Shown here piece by piece: positions 34,622 to 44,056 of a stretch of 64,000 nucleotides of DNA. Positions within the stretch are counted from its first letter, which is position 1. The number at the start of each line of letters is the position of its first letter. Below the pieces are notes generated by a model, which worked only from the letters and a program-made list of their open reading frames with translations, did no database searches and had not been told where the DNA came from. The DNA comes from Dictyobacter vulcani (GTDB lineage Bacteria; Chloroflexota; Ktedonobacteria; Ktedonobacterales; Ktedonobacteraceae): positions 2,108,001-2,172,000 of the forward strand of contig NZ_BKZW01000001.1 in assembly GCF_008974265.1 (NCBI RefSeq). Direction: 5' to 3'. Position numbers and translations under genes: made by a program.

Positions 34622-36055
34622 GTGAAGGTCTCTGTAGAAAAGTTGCCAACAAGTGAGGCCGTCCTAAATGTAGATGTGACATGGGACGAGATGCAAAAGG
34701 CTTCAGACAAGGCATATCGTAAATTAGTGAAGCAATTTGACATACATGGCTTCCGACCTGGTAAAGCACCACGCACAGTATTGGAACGCCGCGTAGGTAA
34801 AGAATATATCTATCAAGAGGGTCTTGATGACCTGATCTCAGAGGCCTACCGTAACGCTCTGAAAGAAAATGATCTGACCCCGATTAGCCAGCCCAAGTTG
34901 GATGCACCCGTCTTCGAGATGGGCCAGGATTACCACTTCAGCCTGACAGTTCCGGTGATTACACCCGTTGAGCTGGCAGACTATAAGTCGATGCATTTTG
35001 ACCGTGAAGAGGTCACTGTATCGTCTGAAGAGGTTGAGGAGGAGCTGGCAGGCTTCCAGAATCGCACGGCCGATTGGGAAACTGTTGAGCGTCCAGTTGA
35101 GTACGATGATCGCATTAAAGCTGATCTCAAACTCACCTCTGGCGAGCAGCAGATTTCGGATCTTAAAGAGAATACCTTCGAAATCACCAAAGAGCGTCAT
35201 GGCCTGTTCAGTGGCATGGACGAGCATATCATCGGCATGAAGACTGGTGAGAGCAAATCCTTCACCGCCACGATCCCTGAGGACTACACCAACGAAAAGC
35301 TGGCTGGGAAAGAAGCCAACTATGACGTAACGGTGGTCTCGGTCGAGAGCAAACAGGTTCCCGCTTTAGATGATGACTTTGCCAAAAAGGTAAGCGACGA
35401 CCAGTTCGATAATATGGAAGACCTGCGTAAAGCGATCAGCGACAACATCCTTGAGCGCAAGAAACGTTCGTCAACTGAAGAGTTGCGTGATAAAGCCATC
35501 AAGGAAGTTATTGAAAAATCCACGTTTGTCATCCATCCAGCATTGATTGATGAAGAAGTTGCTGAAATGGAGCACCAGTTTGGACATATGCTCGAACAGC
35601 AACATATCAACATGAATCAGTACCTGGGCATGGTGAAGAAGACACAAGAAGAGTATCGTGAGGAATTGCGTCCTGAGGCCGAAGAGCGTGTCAAACGTCA
35701 GCTCGTCCTGGAGCAAATTGCCAGCGAAGAGCAGATTACGGTTGAGCCCGGCGAGATTGAAGCTCTCTTCAATGCATATGAGCAGATTGGTCAGCCTCTT
35801 CCAAAAACTGAAGATCAGATCCGCTCTCTTATGCTGAGCTATCGCCGTGAGAAAACCCTTACACGCTTACTTGAGTTGACAACTGATCCCGATCCCGATG
35901 CGGAGAGTGAGGAAGCTGCAGAAGAAGATGCAGCTATAGCAAACGCTGAGGCGGCAGTACTCGCCAGCGAAACCGAGGCAACTGATGACAGTGCCGAGGA
36001 ATCCGCAGCAGCAACAACTCTATCTGGCGACCAAAAAACTGAGACAGTAGAGTAG
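34622..36055 (+). CDS. tig: Trigger factor chaperone
   Basis: A 477-residue ribosome-associated chaperone and peptidyl-prolyl isomerase. The ribosome-binding signature GFRPGKAP is at residues 43-50; a PPIase (FKBP-like) domain covers about 155-245; a helical C-terminal domain follows, with an acidic Ala/Glu-rich tail of about 60 residues that is longer than in E. coli. The start is GTG with GGAGG 5 nt upstream. tig, clpX and lon follow one another, so folding and degradation functions are clustered. Confidence 0.96.
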   Translation: MKVSVEKLPTSEAVLNVDVTWDEMQKASDKAYRKLVKQFDIHGFRPGKAPRTVLERRVGKEYIYQEGLDDLISEAYRNALKENDLTPISQPKLDAPVFEMGQDYHFSLTVPVITPVELADYKSMHFDREEVTVSSEEVEEELAGFQNRTADWETVERPVEYDDRIKADLKLTSGEQQISDLKENTFEITKERHGLFSGMDEHIIGMKTGESKSFTATIPEDYTNEKLAGKEANYDVTVVSVESKQVPALDDDFAKKVSDDQFDNMEDLRKAISDNILERKKRSSTEELRDKAIKEVIEKSTFVIHPALIDEEVAEMEHQFGHMLEQQHINMNQYLGMVKKTQEEYREELRPEAEERVKRQLVLEQIASEEQITVEPGEIEALFNAYEQIGQPLPKTEDQIRSLMLSYRREKTLTRLLELTTDPDPDAESEEAAEEDAAIANAEAAVLASETEATDDSAEESAAATTLSGDQKTETVE

Positions 36056-36104
36056 CAATGCAACCATTTGGTGCTGTGTTGTACATGCAGGAAAGGTGAC
36101 AGAC

Positions 36105-37409
36105 GTGGCAAACTCAAAGAATATGCGTACGACATACCGTTGCTCTTTTTGTGGCAAAAGCCAGGACCAGGTTCAGCGCTTAATCGCTGGCCCTGGTGGC
36201 GTTTATATCTGCGATGAGTGTATTGACCTCTGTCGAGAAATCATTGAAGAAGAACAAGCCACAGTTGCCAAGCCTCGCCTCCAGACAGGCAAGCTACCCA
36301 CACCGAAGAAGATCTACGAACAACTCAGTCAGTATGTGATAGGCCAGGAACGAGCCAAGAAGGCGTTATCGGTAGCGGTGTATAACCACTACAAACGTGT
36401 TGGCGTCGGAATGCAGGTAGATGATGTTGAGCTTGGCAAGAGTAATATCTTGATGATTGGTCCGACCGGTAGCGGTAAGACCCTCCTCGCTCAGACACTT
36501 GCCAAAGTTCTGGATGTGCCCTTCTGTATCGCAGATGCAACGGCCCTGACCGAAGCTGGCTATGTTGGTGAGGATGTTGAAAACATTCTCTTACGTTTGA
36601 TCCAAACGGCTGATTTTGATGTAGCTCGTGCGGAACGCGGTATCGTATATATCGACGAAATCGACAAGATTTCTCGTAAATCCGATAATCCTTCGATTAC
36701 GCGCGATGTCTCTGGCGAAGGCGTGCAACAGGCCCTCTTGAAAATTATTGAGGGGACCGTGGCGAACGTTCCACCACAAGGTGGTCGCAAACATCCACAT
36801 CAAGATTTCATTCAAATCAATACAGCTAATATTCTCTTCATTTGTGGCGGTGCATTTGAGGGCCTGGACAAAATTGTTGAGCAACGTCTCGGCAGTAACA
36901 AGTCGATGGGCTTCCGCAATGCCGGCAAGGACGAAAAAGAAAAAGAGACGGCAAACAAAGAAAAAGAAAGCCATGAAACTATCCTTACGCAACTCATCCC
37001 TGATGATCTGCTCAAGTATGGTTTGATTCCAGAGTTTGTCGGACGCCTACCAGTCGAGGTTGCACTTGATAGCCTGGACAAAGAGGCGCTCATTCGCATT
37101 TTGACCGAGCCGAAAAACGCTATTGTCAAACAATATCAAAAGTTTTTACAGCTTGACCGGGTCGAACTGGTCTTTAGCACCGATGCACTTGAGGCAGCCG
37201 CCGAATGTGCCTTGCGGCAAAAGACTGGTGCACGTGGCCTGCGTACAATTATTGAGGATGTCCTCTTAGATATTATGTATGAGATACCTTCTCGTGCCGA
37301 TGTCAAAAAAGTTATGATTAACGGGGACGTGATAAACCTCCATAATAAGCCGCTACTGGTGACGCGCGGTGAACGAAATACAACGTATTCTGAAGATGAG
37401 TCTGCTTAA
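36105..37409 (+). CDS. clpX: ATP-dependent Clp protease ATP-binding subunit ClpX
   Basis: A 434-residue AAA+ unfoldase. The zinc-binding domain is CSFCGKS...CDECI; Walker A is [17 protein letters not shown]; pore loop GYVGEDVE and Walker [10 protein letters not shown] follow. A highly charged insert ([15 protein letters not shown]) occupies the loop region that in other ClpX carries the ClpP-contact area nearby. The GTG at 36105 is preferred, with AAAGGT 7 nt upstream; a GTG at 36096 is also in frame. No clpP gene lies here. A terminator spans its stop codon. Confidence 0.96.
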   Translation: MANSKNMRTTYRCSFCGKSQDQVQRLIAGPGGVYICDECIDLCREIIEEEQATVAKPRLQTGKLPTPKKIYEQLSQYVIGQERAKKALSVAVYNHYKRVGVGMQVDDVELGKSNILMIGPTGSGKTLLAQTLAKVLDVPFCIADATALTEAGYVGEDVENILLRLIQTADFDVARAERGIVYIDEIDKISRKSDNPSITRDVSGEGVQQALLKIIEGTVANVPPQGGRKHPHQDFIQINTANILFICGGAFEGLDKIVEQRLGSNKSMGFRNAGKDEKEKETANKEKESHETILTQLIPDDLLKYGLIPEFVGRLPVEVALDSLDKEALIRILTEPKNAIVKQYQKFLQLDRVELVFSTDALEAAAECALRQKTGARGLRTIIEDVLLDIMYEIPSRADVKKVMINGDVINLHNKPLLVTRGERNTTYSEDESA

Positions 37410-37428
37410 TGCAGACTCATCTGTTTTT
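37394..37428 (+). terminator. Intrinsic terminator spanning the clpX stop codon
   Basis: A 12-bp perfect stem AGATGAGTCTGC/GCAGACTCATCT, whose 5-nt loop starts at the TAA region of clpX, followed by GTTTTT. Translation to the stop codon would disrupt the left arm, so the ribosome may influence termination. Confidence 0.8.
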
Positions 37429-37486
37429 CCTGCATATTGTTGTGTAAATCTCTGTGGTTGATCAGTTAGAAGATAGGTGGAAACCA

Positions 37487-40084
37487 ATGAGTGAGCAAGA
37501 ACGCCTGGAAGTGATAGAAGAGTCGCAAAATAATTATCCTCTTGTGGCGTTAAAAAGCATCGTTGCGTTTCCTCACAATCGTCAGGCGCTCCCCATCGCT
37601 CGTGAGAAGACCATACGTGCTATTGAAGAAGCCATGATGCAGCCAGAACATATTCTGGTGGCTGCTACCCAACGCAGTATCGAGATTGATGATCCTCAGC
37701 CAAAGGATATCTATCCTGCCGGGACGCTGATTGAGGTTGTGACGATGCATCGTCAGCAAGATGGTAGCCTGCAGGTACTGATCCGCGGTATTAGCCGCGT
37801 CACTATTGATGAGTATCTGGATCATGAGCCATTTATTCGTGTCAAAGTAACCGAACAAACAGAACCTGTACAGACAGGACCTCAGGCCGACGCGCTAGTT
37901 CGGCATACCACCAGTCTGTTTGAACGCTATGCACAGTTAAACAGGCGCTTTTCGGTTGAAGATATTAATTCAATCGTGGCCCTCAAAACCCCACACATAC
38001 TCTCTGATACCCTGGCCGCCCATCTGGTCACAGATATGAGCCAGCAACAGGATCTCCTGGAGACGCTTGATCCGATGGAGCGCCTGGAGAAGATTTGTGT
38101 GATTATGGGCAATGAGATTGAAATTCTGGAGCTTGAGACCACTATCCGCAGTCGGGTCCGTTCGCAGGTTGATCGTTCACAAAAAGAATTTTATCTGCGC
38201 GAGCAGTTGCGGGCAATCCAGGAAGAACTGGGAATGGAAGCGTCGTCCGAGGCGGACGAGTTACGCACCAAGTTAAATAGCAAGCAACTACCACCAGAAG
38301 TCGCGACCCGGGTCCGCAAAGAGATCGACCGGTTGGAGCGCACGCCTTCGCAGTCTGCCGAACTTACCGTGATCCGCTCCTACATCGATTGGATGCTGGC
38401 CCTCCCCTGGAACGAACGTAGCACTGAAGATTTCAACATCGAGAATGCCCGCGATGTCCTTGATGAGGATCATTACGGACTGGAAGGTATCAAAGAGCGT
38501 ATCCTGGAGTTTCTGGCGGTGCGCCAGTTACGGATTCAGGCCGCCAATCGCAATGGCAATGCCAAAAACATGAGCCAGGGTCAGATCCTCTGCCTGATTG
38601 GACCTCCCGGCGTCGGTAAAACGTCGTTGGGACAATCGATTGCCAAAGCGCTCAATCGCAAATTTGCGCGTATCTCACTGGGCGGTGTTCACGATGAAGC
38701 TGAGATTCGTGGTCATCGTCGCACTTACGTAGGCGCGTTACCCGGCCGTATCATCCAGAGTATGAAGACGGTCGGCGTCAGTAATCCAGTCTTCCTGCTC
38801 GACGAGATCGACAAGCTCTCGGCTGAGTCCCGGGGAGATCCTGCGGCCGCCCTGCTTGAGGTACTGGATCCACAACAAAATGGTTCTTTTACCGATCACT
38901 ATCTTGAGCTGCCCTTCGATCTCTCGGAAGTATTCTTCATTTGTACCGGCAACATCAAGTATCAGATTCCACGCCCACTGGCGGACCGCATGGATATCAT
39001 TGATCTGCCTGGCTATATGCTGGAGGAAAAGGTCAATATCGGCATGCGGCATCTCATGCCAAAGGTGCTGCAGGAACATGGATTGGTAGCCGAGCAGTTA
39101 AAGGTGCCACAGACGGTGATGCAGAAGATTGTCACCGAATATACCCGTGAAGCCGGCGTACGTAATCTGGAGCGCCAGCTGGCCCATATCTGCCGCAAGG
39201 TTGCTCGCCGCGTGCTTGAAAAACCCAAAACCCATATCCGCCTGACCAGCCATAGTGTGGAGCAATATCTTGGTGCGCCACGCTATACCAATGCACCACC
39301 GCTGATGCGTACGCAGATCGGAGCAGCAATGGGACTGGCGTGGACGGAGATGGGCGGTATTCTCTTACCGGTTGAGGTTGTGACGATGGTGGGTAAGGGT
39401 GAATTACTCGTTACGGGACAGCTGGGTGATGTGATGCGCGAATCGGTTATGGCGGCACTTTCCTACATCCGTACCAGGGCCGACGAGTTTCATATCGACT
39501 CAAGCTTCCAGGATAATACTGATCTGCATATCCATCTACCAGAAAATGCGATTCCTAAAGATGGTCCTTCAGCTGGTATCACGATCGCGACCGCCCTCGT
39601 GTCGGCTCTGACACATCGACAAGTCCGCACCGATCTGGCGATGACGGGTGAAGTAACCCTGCTCGGCAGCGTCCTGGCTATTGGTGGCTTGAAAGAAAAA
39701 GTGCTGGCCGCCCAACAGGCAAATATCCACAATTTGATTATTCCTGCTGCCAACCAGAAAGATCTACAAGAGATACCAGCCAAGATCCGCCAGCAGATCC
39801 ATTTTATTCCGGTTGAAAACATGGATCAGGTGATCGAGGCTGCCCTGCTAGCCGCGCCTGCAGAAGAAACGCAGAGTAATGAGCCGCTCTCACTCCATCC
39901 TGAAGAGCAGTCCGTCGCCCGACCAGAAAATTTACGGCGTACCGGAATGCCCACCCAGGAAGAAACAGAAGATAATTCCGACCGACCAGAATCCTCTGGC
40001 TTTATCATGCCATCCACCGATCAATCAGCACCAAACTTTTATTCTTCCGCACATACCAAACCTGATGATAAAAACATTGGATAA
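37487..40084 (+). CDS. lon: ATP-dependent Lon protease
   Basis: An 865-residue LonA-type protease. N-terminal substrate domain begins LVALKSIVAFPHNRQALPI. AAA+ Walker A is IGPPGVGKTSLGQSIA and Walker B VFLLDEIDKL. The protease domain has the catalytic Ser in PKDGPSAGITIA and Lys in GGLKEKVLAA. About 60 extra residues, acidic and Ser/Pro-rich, form a C-terminal tail. The ATG at 37487 has TAGGTGG 6 nt upstream; a GTG at 37454 is in frame but has none. The gene follows clpX. Confidence 0.96.
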   Translation: MSEQERLEVIEESQNNYPLVALKSIVAFPHNRQALPIAREKTIRAIEEAMMQPEHILVAATQRSIEIDDPQPKDIYPAGTLIEVVTMHRQQDGSLQVLIRGISRVTIDEYLDHEPFIRVKVTEQTEPVQTGPQADALVRHTTSLFERYAQLNRRFSVEDINSIVALKTPHILSDTLAAHLVTDMSQQQDLLETLDPMERLEKICVIMGNEIEILELETTIRSRVRSQVDRSQKEFYLREQLRAIQEELGMEASSEADELRTKLNSKQLPPEVATRVRKEIDRLERTPSQSAELTVIRSYIDWMLALPWNERSTEDFNIENARDVLDEDHYGLEGIKERILEFLAVRQLRIQAANRNGNAKNMSQGQILCLIGPPGVGKTSLGQSIAKALNRKFARISLGGVHDEAEIRGHRRTYVGALPGRIIQSMKTVGVSNPVFLLDEIDKLSAESRGDPAAALLEVLDPQQNGSFTDHYLELPFDLSEVFFICTGNIKYQIPRPLADRMDIIDLPGYMLEEKVNIGMRHLMPKVLQEHGLVAEQLKVPQTVMQKIVTEYTREAGVRNLERQLAHICRKVARRVLEKPKTHIRLTSHSVEQYLGAPRYTNAPPLMRTQIGAAMGLAWTEMGGILLPVEVVTMVGKGELLVTGQLGDVMRESVMAALSYIRTRADEFHIDSSFQDNTDLHIHLPENAIPKDGPSAGITIATALVSALTHRQVRTDLAMTGEVTLLGSVLAIGGLKEKVLAAQQANIHNLIIPAANQKDLQEIPAKIRQQIHFIPVENMDQVIEAALLAAPAEETQSNEPLSLHPEEQSVARPENLRRTGMPTQEETEDNSDRPESSGFIMPSTDQSAPNFYSSAHTKPDDKNIG

Positions 40085-40128
40085 ATCCCATCCTTGTTCG
40101 TTATAATAGGTAGGAAAAGTTAAAAATA

Positions 40129-40157
40129 CGAAGAGGCATTTTTCACTTGCCTCTTCG
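40129..40157 (+). terminator. Hairpin after lon
   Basis: A 10-bp stem CGAAGAGGCA/TGCCTCTTCG lies 45 bp after the lon stop, with a T-poor tail, so termination may be weak. Confidence 0.5.
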
Positions 40158-40300
40158 TTGCGCTATTCTCTTATCCAGCAACGCATGTTTTTATTATCAG
40201 GACTTACATTTTTTATCTATCCCAGAGTTCCCTGTACTGAAAAATATCATTATAGACCACCGCCTTTCTAGTATTCTGTCAGACTACATCGAAAAGGTTT

Positions 40301-40375
40301 CGCCCGCTACGCGGGCGAGAGGGGAGGAGAGCCAGGGCACAGCCCTGGAACCCAGTCAGGGGATTGCATCCCCTG
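40301..40375. repeat. Three hairpins in tandem (REP-like)
   Basis: CGCCCGC-TAC-GCGGGCG (40301-40317), CCAGGGC-ACA-GCCCTGG (40332-40348) and CAGGGGAT-TGC-ATCCCCTG (40357-40375) follow one another in a GC-rich block in the gap between lon and the next gene. It may be an interspersed repeat of the genome. Confidence 0.75.
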
Positions 40376-40529
40376 CACCCCTGCTTTTCGCATGAACGTT
40401 GACAGAGTACTAGCAATGAAAATTCAGGTACAAAAGATTCACCTGGCAAGCGTTTATTGGGTTGAGAAAATTGGATACACACGTATCCATGGCGCGGAGC
40501 ACAAAATCGTACAAAGAGAGGTTGGCATC

Positions 40530-41177
40530 ATGAGTTATCAAGATCCAAATCAACCATCCGAGCAGTATCCAGGATCGGGCCAGTACGGCGGTTACAATCC
40601 CAATAATCCCCAGCAGCCACAACCAACTGATCCCTACAGCGGTCAGCAATATGGTCAGCCATCACAGCCACCTTATGGTCAGCAACAGCCTGGGTATGGC
40701 CAGCCATCACAGCCTGGTTACGGCCAGCAACAGCCACCATACGGCCAGCAACCATATGGCCAACAGCAGCAGCCACCTTATGGTCAGCAGAATCCATACA
40801 CCAACAACATGCCTGGCCGTGAAGGTTCGACAATGAACATTGATCCAAATCTGGCAAGCGGTCTGAGCTACCTCTTCTGGTGGGTCAGTGGACTGATCTT
40901 TTTCATGATGGAGAAAAAGAATCGCATGGTTCGCTTCCACGCAATGCAGTCAATCATGCTTACTGGTGCCTGGACAGTGGTATGGGTTGTGCTAAGGGTT
41001 GGTATGTCGCTTCCAGCCATTGGTCTGGCATTTGGTTGCCTCAGCATTCTGGCTGGAATAGGCTTCTTTGTAGTCTGGCTCATTTGTATGATCAATGCCT
41101 TCCAGGGTAAATACTTTAAATTGCCATACATTGGTGAATATGCGGAAAAATACGCGAACCAGACCAATACTTTCTAA
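40530..41177 (+). CDS. DUF4870-type membrane protein with PYGQQ-rich N-terminus
   Basis: A 215-residue protein. The first 100 residues are repeats of Q, P, G and Y (QPPYGQQQPGYGQPSQ), disordered. The rest resembles DUF4870 / Tic20-like proteins: GLSYLFWWVSGLIFFMMEKK, RFHAMQSIMLTGAW and two more hydrophobic helices. The ATG at 40530 has GAGAGGT upstream; an upstream in-frame ATG at 40392 has no ribosome site. The function is not known. A terminator follows. Confidence 0.85.
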   Translation: MSYQDPNQPSEQYPGSGQYGGYNPNNPQQPQPTDPYSGQQYGQPSQPPYGQQQPGYGQPSQPGYGQQQPPYGQQPYGQQQQPPYGQQNPYTNNMPGREGSTMNIDPNLASGLSYLFWWVSGLIFFMMEKKNRMVRFHAMQSIMLTGAWTVVWVVLRVGMSLPAIGLAFGCLSILAGIGFFVVWLICMINAFQGKYFKLPYIGEYAEKYANQTNTF

Positions 41178-41199
41178 GACCTGTGACTCACTCAAAAAA

Positions 41200-41229
41200 G
41201 TCCGACCAGTTAGCTGGCCGGGCTTTTTT
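41200..41229 (+). terminator. Intrinsic terminator
   Basis: A 10-bp stem with one mismatch and one G-U pair, GTCCGACCAG/CTGGCCGGGC, followed by six T. Confidence 0.8.
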
Positions 41230-41316
41230 GTACTGGCAGCACTGGCCGTTGCGACCCGTGCGTGTCCGAGTAAGCGAAGAGACATTCGGGGTTCGGACGA
41301 TGATAATTTTGGGCAT

Positions 41317-41341
41317 AAAAAAACACCCGTGTGGGCGGGTG
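41317..41341 (-). terminator. Terminator of 5S rRNA copy 1
   Basis: CACCCG/CGGGTG stem directly after the 5S gene on the minus strand, followed by seven T. Confidence 0.75.
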
Positions 41342-41342
41342 A

Positions 41343-41459
<117 letters not shown>

Positions 41460-41557
41460 CACCTGCACATACAGGCGCTTTGTTTCAACAGAGATAATAT
41501 TACCATAAGCTGAGTCAGAAGTCAAGCTTTTTTGGGAGACTGAAAAATATTCGTCTG

Positions 41558-41600
41558 AAAAGCCGTGTTCTCGACTGCTATCCGCAAAAACACGGCTTTT
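41558..41600 (-). terminator. Terminator downstream of the larC1 gene
   Basis: A 12-bp perfect stem AAAAGCCGTGTT/AACACGGCTTTT about 30 bp beyond the stop codon. It has A and T runs on both sides and may work both ways. Confidence 0.8.
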
Positions 41601-41625
41601 TGAACTACTTCATGACAGGATTTGG

Positions 41626-42411
41626 TTAATGATGATGATGCCCATGTGCTTGCTCGTGTGAATGCTGATGGACTTCCCGGGATAGTCCATAGGTTTCTCC
41701 GAGACAGACACGCAGGCAATTGGGCCAGATGACGCGCTTTTTGCCAAAGCCATAACCGACGCGTTCAATGGCAATGGCGGGCATTTCAAAGCGGGCCAGC
41801 GTAGCGAGAATAGCTGCGCCAGTGGGAGTAACAAACTCACCTTCTAGCTGCGTGGGGACCCAGGGAGCTTTGACGGCACTCAAGATCTCAAGGGTGGCTG
41901 GTGCTGGCACAGGCATCAGGCCATGCGCCATACGCAGGTGTCCACGCGTTAATGGCAAGGGCGAAGCATAGAGCTGCGTGATCCCTAAGGTTTCAATGGC
42001 CAGGACATTGCCGACGATATCAACAATCGAATCGACTGCTCCCACCTCATGAAAATGGATCTCTTCCAGGCTTACTCCATGTACCGCCGCCTCGGCTTCT
42101 CCCAGGGTACGAAAAATGGCCGTAGCGGTCTTCTGTACCCAGGGTGAAAGCTGAGAATTAGCCAGCAGGTCTGCAATCGCGGTAAAACCACGTGTAGGCT
42201 GCGTTTGATCTGACAGCACTACCTCAAAACGCGATCCGGTAATCCCTTGATCACTATATGGCGTCAAGGTAAGCTCATAGCCCTCTACGGGCAATGCCCG
42301 CAAGTCTTCACGCAACTTCTCGAATGAGAGTCCTGCATCCAGGAACGCTCCCAGCAACATATCACCACTGACGCCAGAGTGGCAATCCAGATAAGCTATC
42401 TTTTGAGACAT
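41626..42411 (-). CDS. larC: LarC N-terminal part (nickel-pincer cofactor biosynthesis), LarC1-like
   Basis: A 261-residue protein matching the first domain of LarC, which inserts nickel into the pincer nucleotide of lactate racemase. It starts KIAYLDCHSGVSGDMLLGAF, with EIHFHEVGAVDSIVDIVG and EFVTPTGAAILATL. It ends in a His-rich tail (HSHEQAHGHHHH). In Lactobacillus plantarum, LarC1 and LarC2 are joined by programmed frameshifting; here a terminator follows within 70 bp and no LarC2 can be read. The ATG at 42411 has AGG upstream. LarA, LarB and LarE are not present. Confidence 0.85.
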   Translation of the reverse strand: MSQKIAYLDCHSGVSGDMLLGAFLDAGLSFEKLREDLRALPVEGYELTLTPYSDQGITGSRFEVVLSDQTQPTRGFTAIADLLANSQLSPWVQKTATAIFRTLGEAEAAVHGVSLEEIHFHEVGAVDSIVDIVGNVLAIETLGITQLYASPLPLTRGHLRMAHGLMPVPAPATLEILSAVKAPWVPTQLEGEFVTPTGAAILATLARFEMPAIAIERVGYGFGKKRVIWPNCLRVCLGETYGLSREVHQHSHEQAHGHHHH

Positions 42412-42548
42412 TATAAGCCTGTCTTTCTCCATAAAAATATCGTCGTGCTCTCTCTAGATTATGCTGCAATGGCCTTGAGATGCAAGCGTAAAGGGAAATG
42501 GCTCGGAGGCGAACGGGGCGCTGCGACCCGCGCTGCCGCTACGGGACG

Positions 42549-43505
42549 TTACGCGAGGTGAAATGGTACATTCCATTCTTTAAGCCAGCTTCTTGAGTTG
42601 TGGTCACGGACACGGATAGAGGCGCGGTCAGCATAAATCTGGAAAGAGAAACTGGGAATGACATCGGGGTCGTCTGGTCGATAATTTACTGTCTGGTGAT
42701 CATCACTCAGCACGGGTCCTTTATGATAGCCTGTATACCAGGGCGACATCAGATTTATAAAGGTCGTAGGGTGATCGCCGAGCTGCTCGGTAACGACGAG
42801 GTTGGGAGCTTCCCAGCCGGAATGGGTGTGGCCACTGATGAAGAGGCAAGCATTTTTACGGCGGGCCAGAATCGCACGTACCTCGGCCGAGTTCTCGGGC
42901 GCGAAAAAGTGCTCAAGCGAATTGTAGTCCCGTTTCACTCCCTCTCCTCTATCCCGGACAGTATTGTAAAGTGGACAATGCAGAAAAACGATAGCTGGAC
43001 GATCTTGATATTGGCCCAGGGTATCATCTAAAAAGGTCAATGTTTCCTGTGAAATATAGACGCGTTGGGAATCTTCCAATGTGCGCGGATTGGGATAGTC
43101 CAGCATGATGCAAATAGCCCCCTCGATTTCCCAGGAGTAGCGTAGCGGCTTGCCCCAGGTCGCGGTAAAAGTTTCGGCCGTATGGGTGGGATCTTCGCCG
43201 TCAGCGGCGTGGTATTCGTGATTGCCAACGCCAGGATACAAAGGGATATCGTCCAACTGGGCCAGCAGGGCTGTTCTGGCAAGCTCGTAATTTTCAGGTG
43301 CGCATGTTTCGATCAGGTCGCCTGGCGAGACACAAAAGGCTGGCTGTCCTTCTTCCTGCCAGAGAGCCTGGAGATCATCAAAGAGCGATGATAGGCGCAG
43401 GGTATGGCATTCATGCCAGGCTGTAATGGCGCGATAATGCAGGTCTCCGATGCCCCAGAAAGAAAAGATAGGGGAAGCAGAATTACTGTTGTTCTGTTGT
43501 GACAT
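42549..43505 (-). CDS. Calcineurin-like metallophosphoesterase
   Basis: A 318-residue phosphoesterase. Metal-site motifs are FWGIGDLHYR, CVSPGDLIET, YPGVGNHEYH and, late, CLFISGHTHSGW. It is expected to hydrolyse a phosphoester with a two-metal centre; the substrate is unknown. The ATG at 43505 begins the domain. The open frame extends 131 codons upstream into the IS200/IS605 element; I treat this as non-coding. The element lies within 10-20 bp of the start, so the native promoter has probably been displaced. Confidence 0.88.
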   Translation of the reverse strand: MSQQNNSNSASPIFSFWGIGDLHYRAITAWHECHTLRLSSLFDDLQALWQEEGQPAFCVSPGDLIETCAPENYELARTALLAQLDDIPLYPGVGNHEYHAADGEDPTHTAETFTATWGKPLRYSWEIEGAICIMLDYPNPRTLEDSQRVYISQETLTFLDDTLGQYQDRPAIVFLHCPLYNTVRDRGEGVKRDYNSLEHFFAPENSAEVRAILARRKNACLFISGHTHSGWEAPNLVVTEQLGDHPTTFINLMSPWYTGYHKGPVLSDDHQTVNYRPDDPDVIPSFSFQIYADRASIRVRDHNSRSWLKEWNVPFHLA

Positions 43506-43584
43506 AAGCGTAACCCGCCGCAAGCCGCTGTGGTTTGAACCCAGGCGGATAGGCGGGTTTCTCGTGGGCTTTAGCCCTCGCTTG

Positions 43585-43613
43585 TTGCAATATCGTCTTT
43601 TCTCCTGTATACT
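43585..43613 (+). promoter_or_regulatory. tnpA promoter, probably giving a leaderless mRNA
   Basis: TTGCAA (43585-43590) and TATACT (43608-43613) are spaced by 17 bp. The ATG of tnpA begins 7 bp after the -10 box, so transcription would start at or near the start codon and no Shine-Dalgarno sequence exists. Confidence 0.65.
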
Positions 43614-43619
43614 GCAACA

Positions 43620-44030
43620 ATGGAAAAGACGAGTACATTGCAGTATCAGCGTGACGAGCACCGCGTCCATCTTATTGTGTATCATCTCATCTGGTGTCCT
43701 CGTCGTCGCAAAGCCATTCTTACGGGTCCCATCAAAGAACGGTGTCAACAGATACTCGAAGAGAAATGTCTGGAAAAAGGGTGGAGTATTCTCACCCTGG
43801 CGATTCAACCTGACCATATTCATCTTTTTATCCGCGTCTGGCCTTCTGAAAGTGCCGCTGATGTGGTGAAAGAACTTAAGGGCATCACGTCCTTTCATTT
43901 ACGAAGGGAGTTCGCCCCTATCATGAAGAAAATGCCTTCGACCTGGACCCGTTCCTATTTTGCCAGCACGGCTGGTGCAGTGAGTGCTGAGACCATTCAA
44001 CACTATATCAATGCGCAAAAAGGAATCTAG
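43620..44030 (+). CDS. tnpA: IS200/IS605 Y1 transposase TnpA
   Basis: A 136-residue HUH single-strand transposase. The HUH motif is in QPDHIHLFI; the catalytic Tyr in TIQHYINAQ. Length is normal, and no disruption is visible. It cuts and joins the lagging-strand hairpins at the element ends. The stop lies 26 bp before tnpB on the same strand. Confidence 0.93.
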   Translation: MEKTSTLQYQRDEHRVHLIVYHLIWCPRRRKAILTGPIKERCQQILEEKCLEKGWSILTLAIQPDHIHLFIRVWPSESAADVVKELKGITSFHLRREFAPIMKKMPSTWTRSYFASTAGAVSAETIQHYINAQKGI

Positions 44031-44056
44031 CGGGGAGGAAGGGAGGGAGTCATCGC

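Noticed and set aside
43506..43898. N-terminal extension of the phosphoesterase
   Set aside because: It lies inside the IS200/IS605 element, antisense to tnpA.
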